DNA from: Amarolinea sp964580725
Lineage (GTDB): Bacteria; Chloroflexota; Anaerolineae; SSC4; Amarolineaceae
Direction of reading: 5' to 3'
DNA length: 64,000 bases
Assembly: GCA_964580725.1 (NCBI GenBank)
Contig: CAZOLV010000001.1
Coordinates: 62,001-126,000, forward strand
Shown: positions 23,949 to 32,727 of the stretch, piece by piece
How the letters are laid out: each line of letters starts with the position of its first letter
How positions within the stretch are numbered: position 1 is the first letter of the stretch
Translations under genes and position numbers: made by a program
The notes under the pieces: generated by a model
What the model was told of the DNA's origin: nothing
Database searches by the model: none
The model's input: only the letters and a program-made list of their open reading frames with translations

Positions 23949-25397
23949 TCAATACGCGCGTCCGAAGATCGCCATGCGCGTGGCCGGACGCCCGGTGTAG
24001 AAGCAAGTTCCGCTGCCCTCCGGCTGCTCCAACGGGAAGCAGCGAATGGTCGCTTTGGTCTCTTCCTTGATCCGGTCCTCGTCCTCGCCGCTGCCGTCCC
24101 ACCAGGCACGGCAGAAGCCGCCCGGCCCATCCAGCACCTCTTGCAGTTCGCCATACGACTTGACGTCGAAGATGTTGGCGTCGCGGAAGGCCGTAGCTCG
24201 CGCCAGTAGATTGGCTTGAATGTCGTTGAGCGTTTGCGTGACCGCGGCAGCCGCGGCGGCGCGCTCGCTGCTGCGTTTGCCCTCGCGTCCGGGCACATCG
24301 CGACGCGCCAGGACGATCTGTCCGTTTTGCACATCGCGCGGCCCGATTTCGACACGCAGCGGGACGCCGCGCATCTCCCAGTCGTTGAACTTGAAGCCGG
24401 GCGAATAGTTGTCGCGCAGATCGAGCTTGACGCGCAAACCCGCCGCCTTCAATTCGCGCTCCAACGCCGTGGCCGATGCGACGACCAGCGCTTCTTCCTG
24501 CTCCTTGCGCCAGATCGGCACGATGACCACTTGATACGGCGCCAGTTTCGGCGGCAGCACCAGGCCCTGGTCATCGCCGTGCGTCATGACGATGGCGCCG
24601 ACCATGCGCGTGCTCAGACCCCAGGAGGTGGTCCAGCAGTGCTGCAGTTGGTTGCTGCGGTCCAGGTACTTGATGTCGAAGGCCTTGGCGAAGTTCTGCC
24701 CCAGGTTGTGCGAGGTGCCCGATTGCAGCGCTTTCTTGTCGCCCATCATCGCCTCGATCGTGTACGACTTGTCGGCGCCGGCGAACTTCTCGCGCAACGA
24801 CTTCACGCCGCGGATCACCGGGATGGCCGCATCATTGATGGCAAAATCGGCGTAGATGTTAAGCATCTGCACCGTTTCGGCCTCGGCTTCCTCGTAAGTG
24901 GCGTGGGCCGTGTGCCCTTCTTGCCAGAGGAACTCGGTTGTGCGCAGGAAGAGCCGGGTGCGCATCTCCCAACGCACCACATTGCACCACTGGTTGATGA
25001 GCACCGGCAGGTCGCGGTACGAGCGGATCCATTGCGCATACATGTGACCGATGATCGTTTCCGACGTGGGGCGCACCACCAGCGGCTCTTCCAGTTCCTT
25101 GCCGCCGCCGTGTGTCACGATGGCCAGCTCAGGCGCAAAGCCCTCGACATGCTCGGCCTCCTTCTGCAGGAAACTCATCGGAATGAAGAGGGGGAAATAG
25201 GCGTTCTGATGGCCCGTCTCCTTGAAGCGACGGTCCAGCCCATCGCGCACGGCTTCCCAGAGCGAATAACCGTAGGGCTTGATGACCATGCAGCCCTTGA
25301 CGGGCGAATAGTCGGCCAAATCGGCGCGCTGCACCACATCGGTGTACCAGCGTGCATAATCCTCGCCACGCGGCGTAATACGAACTTCCTCTGCCAT
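23949..25397 (-). CDS. proS: Prolyl-tRNA synthetase, archaeal/eukaryote-like type
   Basis: A 482-aa class II synthetase that charges tRNA-Pro. Motif 2 is around VVRWEMRTRLFLRTTEFLWQEGHTAH. The proline pocket segment RPTSETIIGHMYAQW and motif 3-like GLSTRMVGAIVMTHGDDQGLVLPPKLAP are clear. The C-terminus (TKATIRCFP...GTCFYTGRPATRMAIFGRAY) is the zinc-binding-like domain ending in Tyr typical of this short type, which lacks the bacterial editing insertion. ATG 25397 has GAGGAG 8 nt upstream. This form is known in Chloroflexota and Deinococcota. Downstream of the LOG-family gene on the same strand. Confidence 0.95.
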   Translation of the reverse strand: MAEEVRITPRGEDYARWYTDVVQRADLADYSPVKGCMVIKPYGYSLWEAVRDGLDRRFKETGHQNAYFPLFIPMSFLQKEAEHVEGFAPELAIVTHGGGKELEEPLVVRPTSETIIGHMYAQWIRSYRDLPVLINQWCNVVRWEMRTRLFLRTTEFLWQEGHTAHATYEEAEAETVQMLNIYADFAINDAAIPVIRGVKSLREKFAGADKSYTIEAMMGDKKALQSGTSHNLGQNFAKAFDIKYLDRSNQLQHCWTTSWGLSTRMVGAIVMTHGDDQGLVLPPKLAPYQVVIVPIWRKEQEEALVVASATALERELKAAGLRVKLDLRDNYSPGFKFNDWEMRGVPLRVEIGPRDVQNGQIVLARRDVPGREGKRSSERAAAAAAVTQTLNDIQANLLARATAFRDANIFDVKSYGELQEVLDGPGGFCRAWWDGSGEDEDRIKEETKATIRCFPLEQPEGSGTCFYTGRPATRMAIFGRAY

Positions 25398-25475
25398 ACC
25401 CAAACTCCTCAGGAGCAATGAATGATTGACGAAAAATCAGACCAGACCAAATCTTCCAGCCACCCCGGCTCTCCA

Positions 25476-26015
25476 CTAACCTACGATCAGCACGTGCAAC
25501 CGATCAAGAATGGCCTGCGGCGAAGCGACCAGTTCCGGCAGTGCGGCGACGGCGGAACCGATGTGACTGTGGGCGCGGATGGCGTCGAGAATTGGCTGCC
25601 AGTCCTGGCCAAGCAACAGGAATGGGCGCGGCGACATCACCCCGATCTGCAGCAGGTTCCAGACATAGGTCACCTCGGCCAGCGTGCCGACCCCGCCCAT
25701 GACGGCAACGATGGCGTCGCCTGCTGTCGCCAGGCTCGTCATGCGCTGCATCAGGTCACTGGTGCGGCGCTCTTCATGCACCCATGGGTTGGGGACGTGA
25801 CCGGTGAAAATATCGCACGTGACGCCGATGACGTGGCCGCCCGCCTCGGCCGCGCCGCGGCTGGCCGCTTCCATCGTCCCGGTGTAGCCACCCGTGGCAA
25901 CGGTGTAGCCGGCCTGTGCCAGCAGTGCGCCCAACTGGCGCGCCTCTTCATAACACACCGCGCCCGGTTTGCAGCGTGAACTGCCAAAAATCGTGACCGT
26001 TGTAGACCTGTGCAT
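25476..26015 (-). CDS. LOG-family (SLOG) protein, cytokinin-activating-like
   Basis: A 179-aa Rossmann-like protein. The N-terminal segment VTIFGSSRCKPG, GYTVATGGYTGTMEAASRGA and MGGVGTLAEVTYVWN match the LOG/TIGR00725 layout. The canonical PGGxGTxxE reads MGGVGTLAE here. LOG proteins are nucleoside 5'-monophosphate phosphoribohydrolases; other SLOG proteins bind or process nucleotides in signalling. Lies between proS and the metallophosphoesterase gene on the same strand, 23 nt from the latter. Exact substrate not deducible. Confidence 0.85.
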   Translation of the reverse strand: MHRSTTVTIFGSSRCKPGAVCYEEARQLGALLAQAGYTVATGGYTGTMEAASRGAAEAGGHVIGVTCDIFTGHVPNPWVHEERRTSDLMQRMTSLATAGDAIVAVMGGVGTLAEVTYVWNLLQIGVMSPRPFLLLGQDWQPILDAIRAHSHIGSAVAALPELVASPQAILDRLHVLIVG

Positions 26016-26038
26016 GCCGATCCTTCCACTCCCACCAG

Positions 26039-26665
26039 TTACAGTTCGATGATACGCCGGGGGAACACATTGATGACATCGGTGCGATGATAGCGCGTCG
26101 CCGCCGTTCGATTACGATCGTACAGATGAATGTGGCCGTGCACATGGTAGCGCGGGCGAAACGTGCGCAGCAGCCACAGAAAGCTCTTGAATCCCTGGTG
26201 CGCCCGGTCAGGCTGGTCATGGATGCCGAAGGGAGGCGCATGCGTCACCAACACATCCAAAAACCGACCGTAGCGCAGACGATTGAGCGCCAGACGGGGC
26301 GTCAAACCCAACACGCGCCGCCACATCTCCCATTCCGACGCCTGGAAGCGTGCATGGCGGTTGTAGCGCATACACCCCTCCAGCCCTGCCAGCAGCACGC
26401 CCCGTTCGCACACGACGGCGCGATCTAGATTGACGCCGACCCGCGGCTGCGCCGGTTCGATCTCGTCGGCGCGCTGTTCAGTCTCGAAGCCGTGATTGCC
26501 GAAGACGTAATAGATCGGCGCATTCAGAACGCTGGCCAGATATTCGAGATAGTAGAACGGCAGATCGCCGCAACTGATGAGCAGATCAATGCTACCGTGC
26601 AGCTTGTAGGCGCCTGGCCCATACAGGTGCGGTTCGATTTCATCGCTGACGACCAACATGCGCAT
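26039..26665 (-). CDS. Calcineurin-like metallophosphoesterase
   Basis: A 208-aa dimetal phosphoesterase. Metal-binding blocks are visible in order: VVSDE at the N-terminus (with a His in place further on), LLISCGDLP, FGNHG, VLVTHAPP and VHGHIHLYD. Such enzymes hydrolyse phosphodiesters or phosphomonoesters, often nucleotides. The start is taken at MRMLVVSDE, where the fold begins; the open frame extends 58 codons upstream through the promoter and hairpin region without family resemblance. Ribosome site weak. Predicted promoter at 26759-26788. Confidence 0.85.
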   Translation of the reverse strand: MRMLVVSDEIEPHLYGPGAYKLHGSIDLLISCGDLPFYYLEYLASVLNAPIYYVFGNHGFETEQRADEIEPAQPRVGVNLDRAVVCERGVLLAGLEGCMRYNRHARFQASEWEMWRRVLGLTPRLALNRLRYGRFLDVLVTHAPPFGIHDQPDRAHQGFKSFLWLLRTFRPRYHVHGHIHLYDRNRTAATRYHRTDVINVFPRRIIEL

Positions 26666-26719
26666 AAACTGCACCGGAGCGAGCCTTTGGCGCTGCGTTT
26701 CCAGCCCACTGCCGCTCGC

Positions 26720-26755
26720 AAAAAAGACTGCGCCTGGCCGTCGCCAACCAGGCGC
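26720..26755 (-). terminator. Terminator-like hairpin in the leader of the metallophosphoesterase gene
   Basis: On the minus strand GCGCCTGG, a 10-nt loop and CCAGGCGC form a perfect 8-bp stem, followed by AGTC and six T. It lies between the predicted promoter and the start codon. Confidence 0.5.
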
Positions 26756-26758
26756 CGG

Positions 26759-26788
26759 AGTATACCACAAACAGAAATGGGTGTCCAA
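26759..26788 (-). promoter_or_regulatory. Predicted promoter of the metallophosphoesterase gene
   Basis: Minus strand TTGGAC (26788-26783), 18-nt spacer, TATACT (26764-26759). Confidence 0.45.
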
Positions 26789-26824
26789 CGAACGGACGAC
26801 TGCCAAACCGTCGCTGCCGCCCAT

Positions 26825-26853
26825 TTGACACACCAACACATCTGTGATATACT
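26825..26853 (+). promoter_or_regulatory. Consensus promoter and possible operator of the CsoR-type gene
   Basis: TTGACA (26825-26830), 17-nt spacer, TATACT (26848-26853). The following CTCTACCCT...AGGGAGAG around 26852-26878 forms an imperfect inverted repeat across the expected start of transcription. That would suit autorepression. Confidence 0.65.
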
Positions 26854-26884
26854 CTACCCTAGTATTGTACAGGGAGAGTCAACC

Positions 26885-27196
26885 ATGCAGTTGGGCAACA
26901 GCGAGACGAAAGGCGACTTACAGCGCCGCTTGAAGCGCATCGAAGGACAGGTGAGGGGCGTGCAGCGGATGGTAGATGAAGACCGCGAGTGCCAGGCGGT
27001 GCTGCAGCAGCTCTCCGCCATTCGCGCCGCCGTGCATCAGGCCAGTATGGTGCTGGTGCGCGCCCATGCCACCGAGTGTCTGTTGCACCCGGCGCCGGGC
27101 ATGTCGCCGGAGCGGTTGGTGGAAGAACTGGTGGATACACTGAGCGGCCTACCGGCAGCGATGCCGGTCGAAATGCCGCAGGCCAGGTTGCCTTGA
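26885..27196 (+). CDS. csoR: CsoR-type metal-sensing transcriptional repressor
   Basis: A 103-aa all-helical DUF156 repressor. Cys36, His61 and Cys65 fall at the positions of the Cu(I) ligands of Mycobacterium tuberculosis CsoR (DREC36, RAH61ATEC65). RcnR/FrmR-type His or Pro ligands near the N-terminus are absent. The C-H-C set points to copper rather than nickel, formaldehyde or persulfide, though the DUF156 family is hard to subtype. ATG 26885 follows GGGAGAG by 6 nt and a consensus promoter. No copper pump is next to it; downstream come a simple-sequence repeat and two thioredoxins. Numbering agreement is direct; ligand identity is inferred. Confidence 0.85.
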   Translation: MQLGNSETKGDLQRRLKRIEGQVRGVQRMVDEDRECQAVLQQLSAIRAAVHQASMVLVRAHATECLLHPAPGMSPERLVEELVDTLSGLPAAMPVEMPQARLP

Positions 27197-27260
27197 CCTT
27201 GATCGAGCGCATACGCGCAGAAGCAAAATAACGAGACGAAACATCGCAAGAGAAAATGGC

Positions 27261-27558
<298 letters not shown>

Positions 27559-27575
27559 AAGGAGAACCCATTACA

Positions 27576-27935
27576 ATGAAACCAGTTCATGTCAGCGACG
27601 CCACGTATGAGGATCAGGTGCTGAATTCGCCGGTGCCTGTGTTGGTAGATTTTTGGGCGCCCTGGTGTGGCCCCTGCCGCATGATTGCGCCTTCGCTGGA
27701 AAAACTGGCCGCCGAGTACGACGGCAAGTTGCGCATCGCAAAGGTCAACACCGATGAGAACCCAGTGTGGGCCGGGCAGTACGGCATTCAGAGCATCCCC
27801 ACGCTGCTGCTGGTGCGCGACGGCGAGCCGCAGGACGCAATCGTGGGCGCAGTGCCCTATCCGTATCTGAAGCAGCGTGTTGACAGCTTCCTGACGACTC
27901 AGCCACAGCACAACGGCGCGCAGGTTGCTGCCTGA
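27576..27935 (+). CDS. trxA: Thioredoxin
   Basis: A 119-aa cytoplasmic thiol-disulfide oxidoreductase. Redox motif FWAPWCGPCRM near residues 26-36, the cis-Pro loop QSIPTLLLVRDG and the usual thioredoxin length with a short Gln-rich tail. ATG 27576 follows AAGGAG. Its upstream region is the octanucleotide repeat, so repeat-length change could alter promoter spacing or mRNA structure. 38 nt separate it from a second thioredoxin gene; both end before the terminator at 28429. Confidence 0.95.
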   Translation: MKPVHVSDATYEDQVLNSPVPVLVDFWAPWCGPCRMIAPSLEKLAAEYDGKLRIAKVNTDENPVWAGQYGIQSIPTLLLVRDGEPQDAIVGAVPYPYLKQRVDSFLTTQPQHNGAQVAA

Positions 27936-27973
27936 AGCCAGGTCGAATCGGCAATCCAGCAAAGGAACAGGAC

Positions 27974-28384
27974 ATGAGTTTTCTCAAGAGTCTGTTGGGC
28001 AGCAAACTGGCGGTCAAGCCGGCGGCGCCCGCGACGCACAACACGGCGGAGCCGGCGCATGTCGGCGACAGCGATTTCGAGGCCCGCATCCTGCAGGCCG
28101 ATATGCCGGCGGTGGTTGACTTCTGGGCCGAGTGGTGTGGCCCTTGTCGTTATATCGCCCCCTCCATCGGCAGGCTGGCCGCTGAGTTCGAAGGCCGGGC
28201 GGTGATCGCCAAGCTCGACGTGGACGAAAACTCGACGGTGCCGGCCCAATATAGCGTGCGGAGCATCCCGACGGTGATCTACTTCGCCGGAGGGCGCGAG
28301 GTGCATCGCTTCGTGGGCGTGGCATCCTATCAGGAGATCGCCGATCGCCTGCGCGCCCTGCTGCCCACCAACGGCGCTCAGTAA
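27974..28384 (+). CDS. Thioredoxin-fold protein with N-terminal extension
   Basis: A 136-aa thioredoxin. Residues 1-30 are an extension (MSFLKSLLGSKLAVKPAAPA) with no convincing signal peptide, then a standard domain with FWAEWCGPCRYIAPS and RSIPTVIYFAGG. The active site WCGPC is the same as in the preceding paralogue. It probably works on different partners; the extension may be an amphipathic or targeting segment. Start has AAAGGAACAGGAC upstream. Same operon as trxA. Confidence 0.92.
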   Translation: MSFLKSLLGSKLAVKPAAPATHNTAEPAHVGDSDFEARILQADMPAVVDFWAEWCGPCRYIAPSIGRLAAEFEGRAVIAKLDVDENSTVPAQYSVRSIPTVIYFAGGREVHRFVGVASYQEIADRLRALLPTNGAQ

Positions 28385-28428
28385 CAGCCAATCGGCGCTG
28401 CGGCTCCCGCCCGTTGAACTTCTGACAT

Positions 28429-28468
28429 AAGAACCACTCAGCCACATGGCGCTGGGTGGTTCTTTTTT
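28429..28468 (+). terminator. Intrinsic terminator of the thioredoxin operon
   Basis: A 14-bp stem AAGAACCACTCAGC / GCTGGGTGGTTCTT (one G-T pair), 8-nt loop, then a T run. Confidence 0.9.
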
Positions 28469-28494
28469 GTGGGCGGCATTGAGGCTGGAGGGCT

Positions 28495-28523
28495 TTGACG
28501 CACGCCCCCCTAGCCGCTATAAT
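28495..28523 (+). promoter_or_regulatory. Predicted promoter of the acyl-ACP-reductase-like gene
   Basis: TTGACG (28495-28500), 17-nt spacer, TATAAT (28518-28523). About 150 nt of leader before ATG 28681. Confidence 0.7.
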
Positions 28524-28680
28524 ATCGTAGCGAGCCGCACGGACTTGCGCCGCGGCGAGCGCCGCCTGGCGGCAGTTCTTGCTCAGGCGACCGGACGTCT
28601 GGCCCCTGGACGCAACGGATCGCACTAACGAAAACGCCAAACTGAATGGATCGGATCAGATCACAGAAACGAGTAGAAAC

Positions 28681-30870
28681 ATGACAAAACAAATCCTGGT
28701 CTTGCACTTGGGACCAACCGGCGACCTCACACAGGAAGTCAGCTTTTTGGGGCGCGCCGTGTCGGTGCGCCGCATCGGAGTGGATGGCAATGAGGATCGC
28801 CTCCTGGAGTTGATCGGCGAATACGACGGCAAGGTGGATGCCATTGCCCTGGAGGGCATCGCCGGCAGACTCAGCCTTGGCCCGGTCACCGTGACGCATG
28901 CACAGGGCGAGCGCATGCGCAAAGCGGCCACGCAGACCCCTGTCCTCGACGGCAGCGGGATTCGCGGGGCGCTCGAACGGTGGGCGGTGCGCCTGGCCAA
29001 CGAGGCGCAGCCCGGCATCTTTGGCCAAAAGCGTGTGCTGATGGTCCCTGGCCTCAATCATCGGGGACTGGCGGCGGCGCTGGAAGAGTCGGCTGTCGAG
29101 GTGAGCTATGCCGACTCGATGATCTACTTCCGCCTGCCGACGGCCCTGGGCAACAATGTGGCGCTCGAACGGGGCGCCGGCCCAGCGTTGGCGCAGTTGA
29201 AGGATGAGCCGTTCCGCCGGCTCTTCCCCATCGCCGGGACGCCTGGCGTGTCGCGGGCCGAAAAGCCATTTCAGGAGGCCGATGTGCTGGCCGGCGACAT
29301 GGGCGCCATTCGACGCTACGCCCCCGCCAACCTCAAGCGCAAAACCATCGTCGTGGAAAGCGCCAGCGACGAGGACATCGCCGATCTGCGTGCGCGTGGC
29401 GCCGAAATCGTCATCACCACCATGCCCTGGCCGGACAACGAACTGGCGCGCCTCACCTCAGCGGCCATCGAGGCCATCTTTGTGGCGCTGCGGCCAAACC
29501 CCCAGGCGCCTCTCAATGAGGACACCTACCTCAACCTGATGGCCGATCTGGTCTGGAAGCCGAAGATCCTTCATCTGCGCGAGGACGAGGGCAAGGTCAA
29601 CCGCTTTGCCTTTGTGATCCATCCGCTCAGCCCGCGCTACATCTACAAGGACAAGCGTCTGCGGGTTTTGCGCTTCTTGCCCGAAAAGCTGGTGGAACGG
29701 CTGGTCGCTGAGATACCGCCCATGTACCTCTCGCGCATCACCGGCGCCGTCTCGCCGGCCACTGGCCAGCGCGTCGAGGGTGTGCTGCTGACGTTGGGCG
29801 CCACGCCGCGCGAACTGATGCGCCGCGACCCCAGTTTCACCTACCGGCGGCTGATCAAAGCCGCGCGCCTGGCCGAACGTATGGGGGCGCGCATCATGGG
29901 CCTGGGCGCCTTCACCTCCGTCGTTGGCGACGCCGGCATCTCGGTGGCGCAGAAGGCCGACATTGGCATCACCTCCGGCAATTCGCTGACCGTTGCGGCG
30001 ACGTTGGAAACGGGCAAGCAGGCGGTCCTGAAGATGGGCGCAACCGACCTGACCCAGGGCAAGGCGATGGTGGTTGGGGCGACCGGTTCGATCGGCGCTG
30101 TCTGCGCCCGCCTGTTGGCGCAGGCCATCTACAACGTTGTCCTGGTGGCGCCGCGGCCCGAACGTCTGATTGCGCTCAAGCGCCAGATCGAGTCAGAAAC
30201 GCCGCAGGCCAAAGTGACCATCGCCACCCGCGCCGATGAGTACCTGGGCGACGTGGATCTGATCGTCACCACGACGACGGCGCTCAAGACGCGCATCATT
30301 GACATTACCCGCTGCAAGCCCGGCGCGGTGATCTGCGATGTGGCCCGCCCGCCCGACATTTCCGAAGAAGAGGCCGCGCTGCGCCCCGATGTCCTGGTGA
30401 TCGAATCGGGCGAAATCCTGATTCCGGGCGACGTGGACTTTGGCTTCGACATCGGCCTGCCGCCCAAGACGGCCTACGCCTGCCTGGCAGAAACGACGCT
30501 GCTGGCCATGGAGGGCATCTTCGACGACTACACGCTTGGCCGCAACATTGAGATGGACCGGGTGAAGGAGATCTATCGCCTGTTCAAGAAGCACGGCTTC
30601 CAGCTAGCCGGCCTGCGTTCCTTCGACAAGTACGTCACCGACGAGGATTTGGCGCAGCGGCGCGCCCTGGCCGATGAGCTGCGCCGCGACCCGGCGCGCC
30701 TGCAGCGCCTGGCCGAAGAGGGGCGCCACTCGCGCGAGGCGCCAAGCGTGGCCGACGCCGCCAAACCGGCCCGTCTCCCCGGCGGCGCGTCGGCGCAAAC
30801 GGTGGGCGCGGCGCTGGGCGCTGTCGCCGCACTGATCGGCGGTTTGATCTTCAGCCGGCGCCGTTCGTAA
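28681..30870 (+). CDS. Large dehydrogenase-like protein related to acyl-ACP reductases, with C-terminal membrane anchor
   Basis: A 729-aa protein. Residues about 1-290 are of unknown fold (MTKQILVLHLGPTGD..., repeated YAPANLKRKTIVVE). Residues about 390-645 resemble the cyanobacterial long-chain acyl-ACP reductase as I remember it: MGLGAFTSVVGDAG, ITSGNSLTVAA, the Rossmann motif VVGATGSIGAVCARLL, then AYACLAETTLLAMEGIFDDYTLGRN and KKHGFQLAGL. The reductase's thioester cysteine (in EHCFDID) corresponds to Gly here (DFGFDIG). The acyl-transfer chemistry may therefore be lost or changed. The C-terminus is a single helix (GAALGAVAALIGGLIF) with SRRRS. An SCP2-like lipid-binding gene follows. A role in fatty aldehyde or other lipid metabolism is inferred. 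Confidence 0.65.
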   Translation: MTKQILVLHLGPTGDLTQEVSFLGRAVSVRRIGVDGNEDRLLELIGEYDGKVDAIALEGIAGRLSLGPVTVTHAQGERMRKAATQTPVLDGSGIRGALERWAVRLANEAQPGIFGQKRVLMVPGLNHRGLAAALEESAVEVSYADSMIYFRLPTALGNNVALERGAGPALAQLKDEPFRRLFPIAGTPGVSRAEKPFQEADVLAGDMGAIRRYAPANLKRKTIVVESASDEDIADLRARGAEIVITTMPWPDNELARLTSAAIEAIFVALRPNPQAPLNEDTYLNLMADLVWKPKILHLREDEGKVNRFAFVIHPLSPRYIYKDKRLRVLRFLPEKLVERLVAEIPPMYLSRITGAVSPATGQRVEGVLLTLGATPRELMRRDPSFTYRRLIKAARLAERMGARIMGLGAFTSVVGDAGISVAQKADIGITSGNSLTVAATLETGKQAVLKMGATDLTQGKAMVVGATGSIGAVCARLLAQAIYNVVLVAPRPERLIALKRQIESETPQAKVTIATRADEYLGDVDLIVTTTTALKTRIIDITRCKPGAVICDVARPPDISEEEAALRPDVLVIESGEILIPGDVDFGFDIGLPPKTAYACLAETTLLAMEGIFDDYTLGRNIEMDRVKEIYRLFKKHGFQLAGLRSFDKYVTDEDLAQRRALADELRRDPARLQRLAEEGRHSREAPSVADAAKPARLPGGASAQTVGAALGAVAALIGGLIFSRRRS

Positions 30871-30967
30871 CGCGGCGCATGGTGTGCGATTCAGAGCCGC
30901 CGGGCCGGAACGGTCTGGCGGTCGTTTGCAGGCTGATCGCCCCGTTGCGATCCTGTGTGATGTTTTT

Positions 30968-31013
30968 GAGCCGCCGGCTCATCTCAGGGCCGGCGGCTCG
31001 GTTCACTCTTTTT
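30968..31013 (+). terminator. Intrinsic terminator
   Basis: A perfect 11-bp stem GAGCCGCCGGC / GCCGGCGGCTC with a 10-nt loop, then a CTCTTTTT tract. It sits directly before the ribosome site of the SCP2-like gene, so it may also reduce read-through into it. Confidence 0.65.
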
Positions 31014-31024
31014 GGGAGGTCAGG

Positions 31025-31423
31025 GTGCCATTCTACCAAGATGAAAAACAGTTCTATGCGGTCATGCACAGGCTTTTCGGCCGTTTGATGAAAAACAGCG
31101 CGGCGACCGATCAGTTTGCGCGTTCCAGCCTGGTCATCCGGCTCAACACGCGCCGGCCCCACGCACAGATTCTGCTCGACGGCCGCCAGCGGCCGGCGGC
31201 AGCGTTCTTTGGGCCGCAAACGGGCAAGGCCGATCTGGAACTCGATTTGGAGGCCGACACCCTGCACAAGATTTGGCTTGGCGAAGTGCGTTTGCGCGAT
31301 GCTTTCTTTGGTGGCCAGATCACGGCCAAAGGCTTCGTTTTCAAGGCGATGCAGTTGGGCGATCTGTTCGTGGAGGCAGAGCGGCATTACCCGCAAGTGC
31401 TGACCGAGATGGGGCTGCGCTGA
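31025..31423 (+). CDS. SCP2 sterol/lipid-transfer-like protein
   Basis: A 132-aa protein of SCP2-like layout. An N-terminal helix (DEKQFYAVMHRLFGRLMKN) is followed by a five-strand sheet (SLVIRLNTRRPHAQILLDG, KADLELDLEADTLHKIWLGEVRLRDAFFGGQITAKG). The stretch LHKIWLGEVRLRDAFFGGQITAKG fits the SCP2 pattern in which a lipid cavity is capped by helices. GTG start 31025 with GGGAGG 5 nt upstream. It follows the acyl-ACP-reductase-like gene, consistent with a lipid-handling role. Confidence 0.72.
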   Translation: MPFYQDEKQFYAVMHRLFGRLMKNSAATDQFARSSLVIRLNTRRPHAQILLDGRQRPAAAFFGPQTGKADLELDLEADTLHKIWLGEVRLRDAFFGGQITAKGFVFKAMQLGDLFVEAERHYPQVLTEMGLR

Positions 31424-31437
31424 GCCGCCCGCTCCGC

Positions 31438-32727
31438 TCAGTGCGAGCCGCGCAGGTAGGCGGCATAGGCACGAAAAATGTCGGTCGGCGCCAGATTGGG
31501 CAGGCTGAAGAGGTTGCCCGTCGGGTAGATGTCGTCCGACGTGCTGTACCAGCACCAACGCTGCACCAAACGATTGTCGTCCGCCGGCAGGCCGAGGGCG
31601 GCATCGCTGGCCGTGGCGAAGTAGTCGAAACTCTGCGCCAGAAAGTCGGCGACGACATCCGGCCCAAAACCGTAGTCGGCTGGCATCAGAATGCCGTATT
31701 CGGTGACGATGAGCGGCTTGTCGCGCTGACCGTGTGCGTCCATCCAGCGGCGAAGCGCAACGACCTGCTCATGCACCAGGTCGAGCCGATTGTGATCCTC
31801 GATGTTCCACAGCGTCCCATCGGCGGCGTCTTCGAAACCGGGCGGCAAACCGACGCCCCACGAATCGGTCTCCTCACGCAGCACGAAAGCGTGCATGTTC
31901 CAGACATCCACCGGCATGACCTCACCGTACTGCGTTCGATACAAGTCCCAAATCGTCTGTAAATAGCGCAAACGCAGGGGCGTGACCTGGCTAATGCCGC
32001 CGATGGCGAGCCGCGCCGTCGGATCCGCCTGTGTGATGCGTTCGGCCAGGGTGTGATAGGCCGCGACGTACTGCTGCGGCGTCGAATTGTCCTGCCAGGC
32101 GACATCCGGCTCATTGCCGATGAGCCAGAGCGAGCCGGGATTTGCCCGCGCCACGCGTGCAATATCGTCCAGGGCGTAGAGCGACTGGCCCTGTTTCAGG
32201 CGCACCATCTGCGCAAACTCGATGCCGGCCGGGCGCACGGGGTTCAAATGGATCTTCCAGTCCAAATACCAGCCAGGCAACGCCTCGCCCCAGGTGTACT
32301 GTTCGAAACTGCCGTTGGCAACGCCGATGCCGATGCGCTGGCGCCAGTCGGTGGGGAAGGCCGGCGCGGTGGGCGCCGCGGTGACGGTCAACGTGGCGGT
32401 CAGCGTGATGCCGCCGCTTGCGGGCGGCGATGCCAACGCCGGCGTGACGGTTGGCGTGGGCGGGCGCGTTGCAGTGGCGGTTGCTTTGGGCGCCAGGAAG
32501 ACGGGCGGCGGCGGCAAGGTGGGGATGAGTGGTTCTGGCGTGGGCGGCGGCGTCAGCAGGCGGCCAGGAACACAGGCGGCCAGCAGCAGCGAGGCGAGCA
32601 GGAGCAGCGCCAGCCGCGGCAGGTTGACCGCTGAAACGAACGAACGGCGGATCGGGCGATACGCCGTTCGTTGCTTCCTGGCCAACGGTGGGGCGCCAAC
32701 CAGAGATCGGCGTCGTTCAGGAGTCAA
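31438..32727 (-). CDS. Exported lipoprotein with clan-A glycoside-hydrolase-like barrel
   Basis: A 429-aa lipoprotein. The signal segment LPRLALLLLASLLLAAC gives a lipobox L-A-A-C. A Pro/Thr-rich linker (about 60-120) then leads to a TIM-barrel domain. Catalytic Glu candidates are in WLIGNEPDVAW (acid/base, NEP motif of clan A) and LIVTEYGIL (nucleophile). Both are the expected positions for retaining beta-glycosidases such as GH5/GH39 relatives. TTG 32727 is preferred, with AAGGA 8 nt upstream; it overlaps the patatin gene by 11 nt. An ATG 45 nt further upstream is the alternative. Cell-surface polysaccharide hydrolysis is likely; substrate unknown. Confidence 0.8.
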   Translation of the reverse strand: MTPERRRSLVGAPPLARKQRTAYRPIRRSFVSAVNLPRLALLLLASLLLAACVPGRLLTPPPTPEPLIPTLPPPPVFLAPKATATATRPPTPTVTPALASPPASGGITLTATLTVTAAPTAPAFPTDWRQRIGIGVANGSFEQYTWGEALPGWYLDWKIHLNPVRPAGIEFAQMVRLKQGQSLYALDDIARVARANPGSLWLIGNEPDVAWQDNSTPQQYVAAYHTLAERITQADPTARLAIGGISQVTPLRLRYLQTIWDLYRTQYGEVMPVDVWNMHAFVLREETDSWGVGLPPGFEDAADGTLWNIEDHNRLDLVHEQVVALRRWMDAHGQRDKPLIVTEYGILMPADYGFGPDVVADFLAQSFDYFATASDAALGLPADDNRLVQRWCWYSTSDDIYPTGNLFSLPNLAPTDIFRAYAAYLRGSH

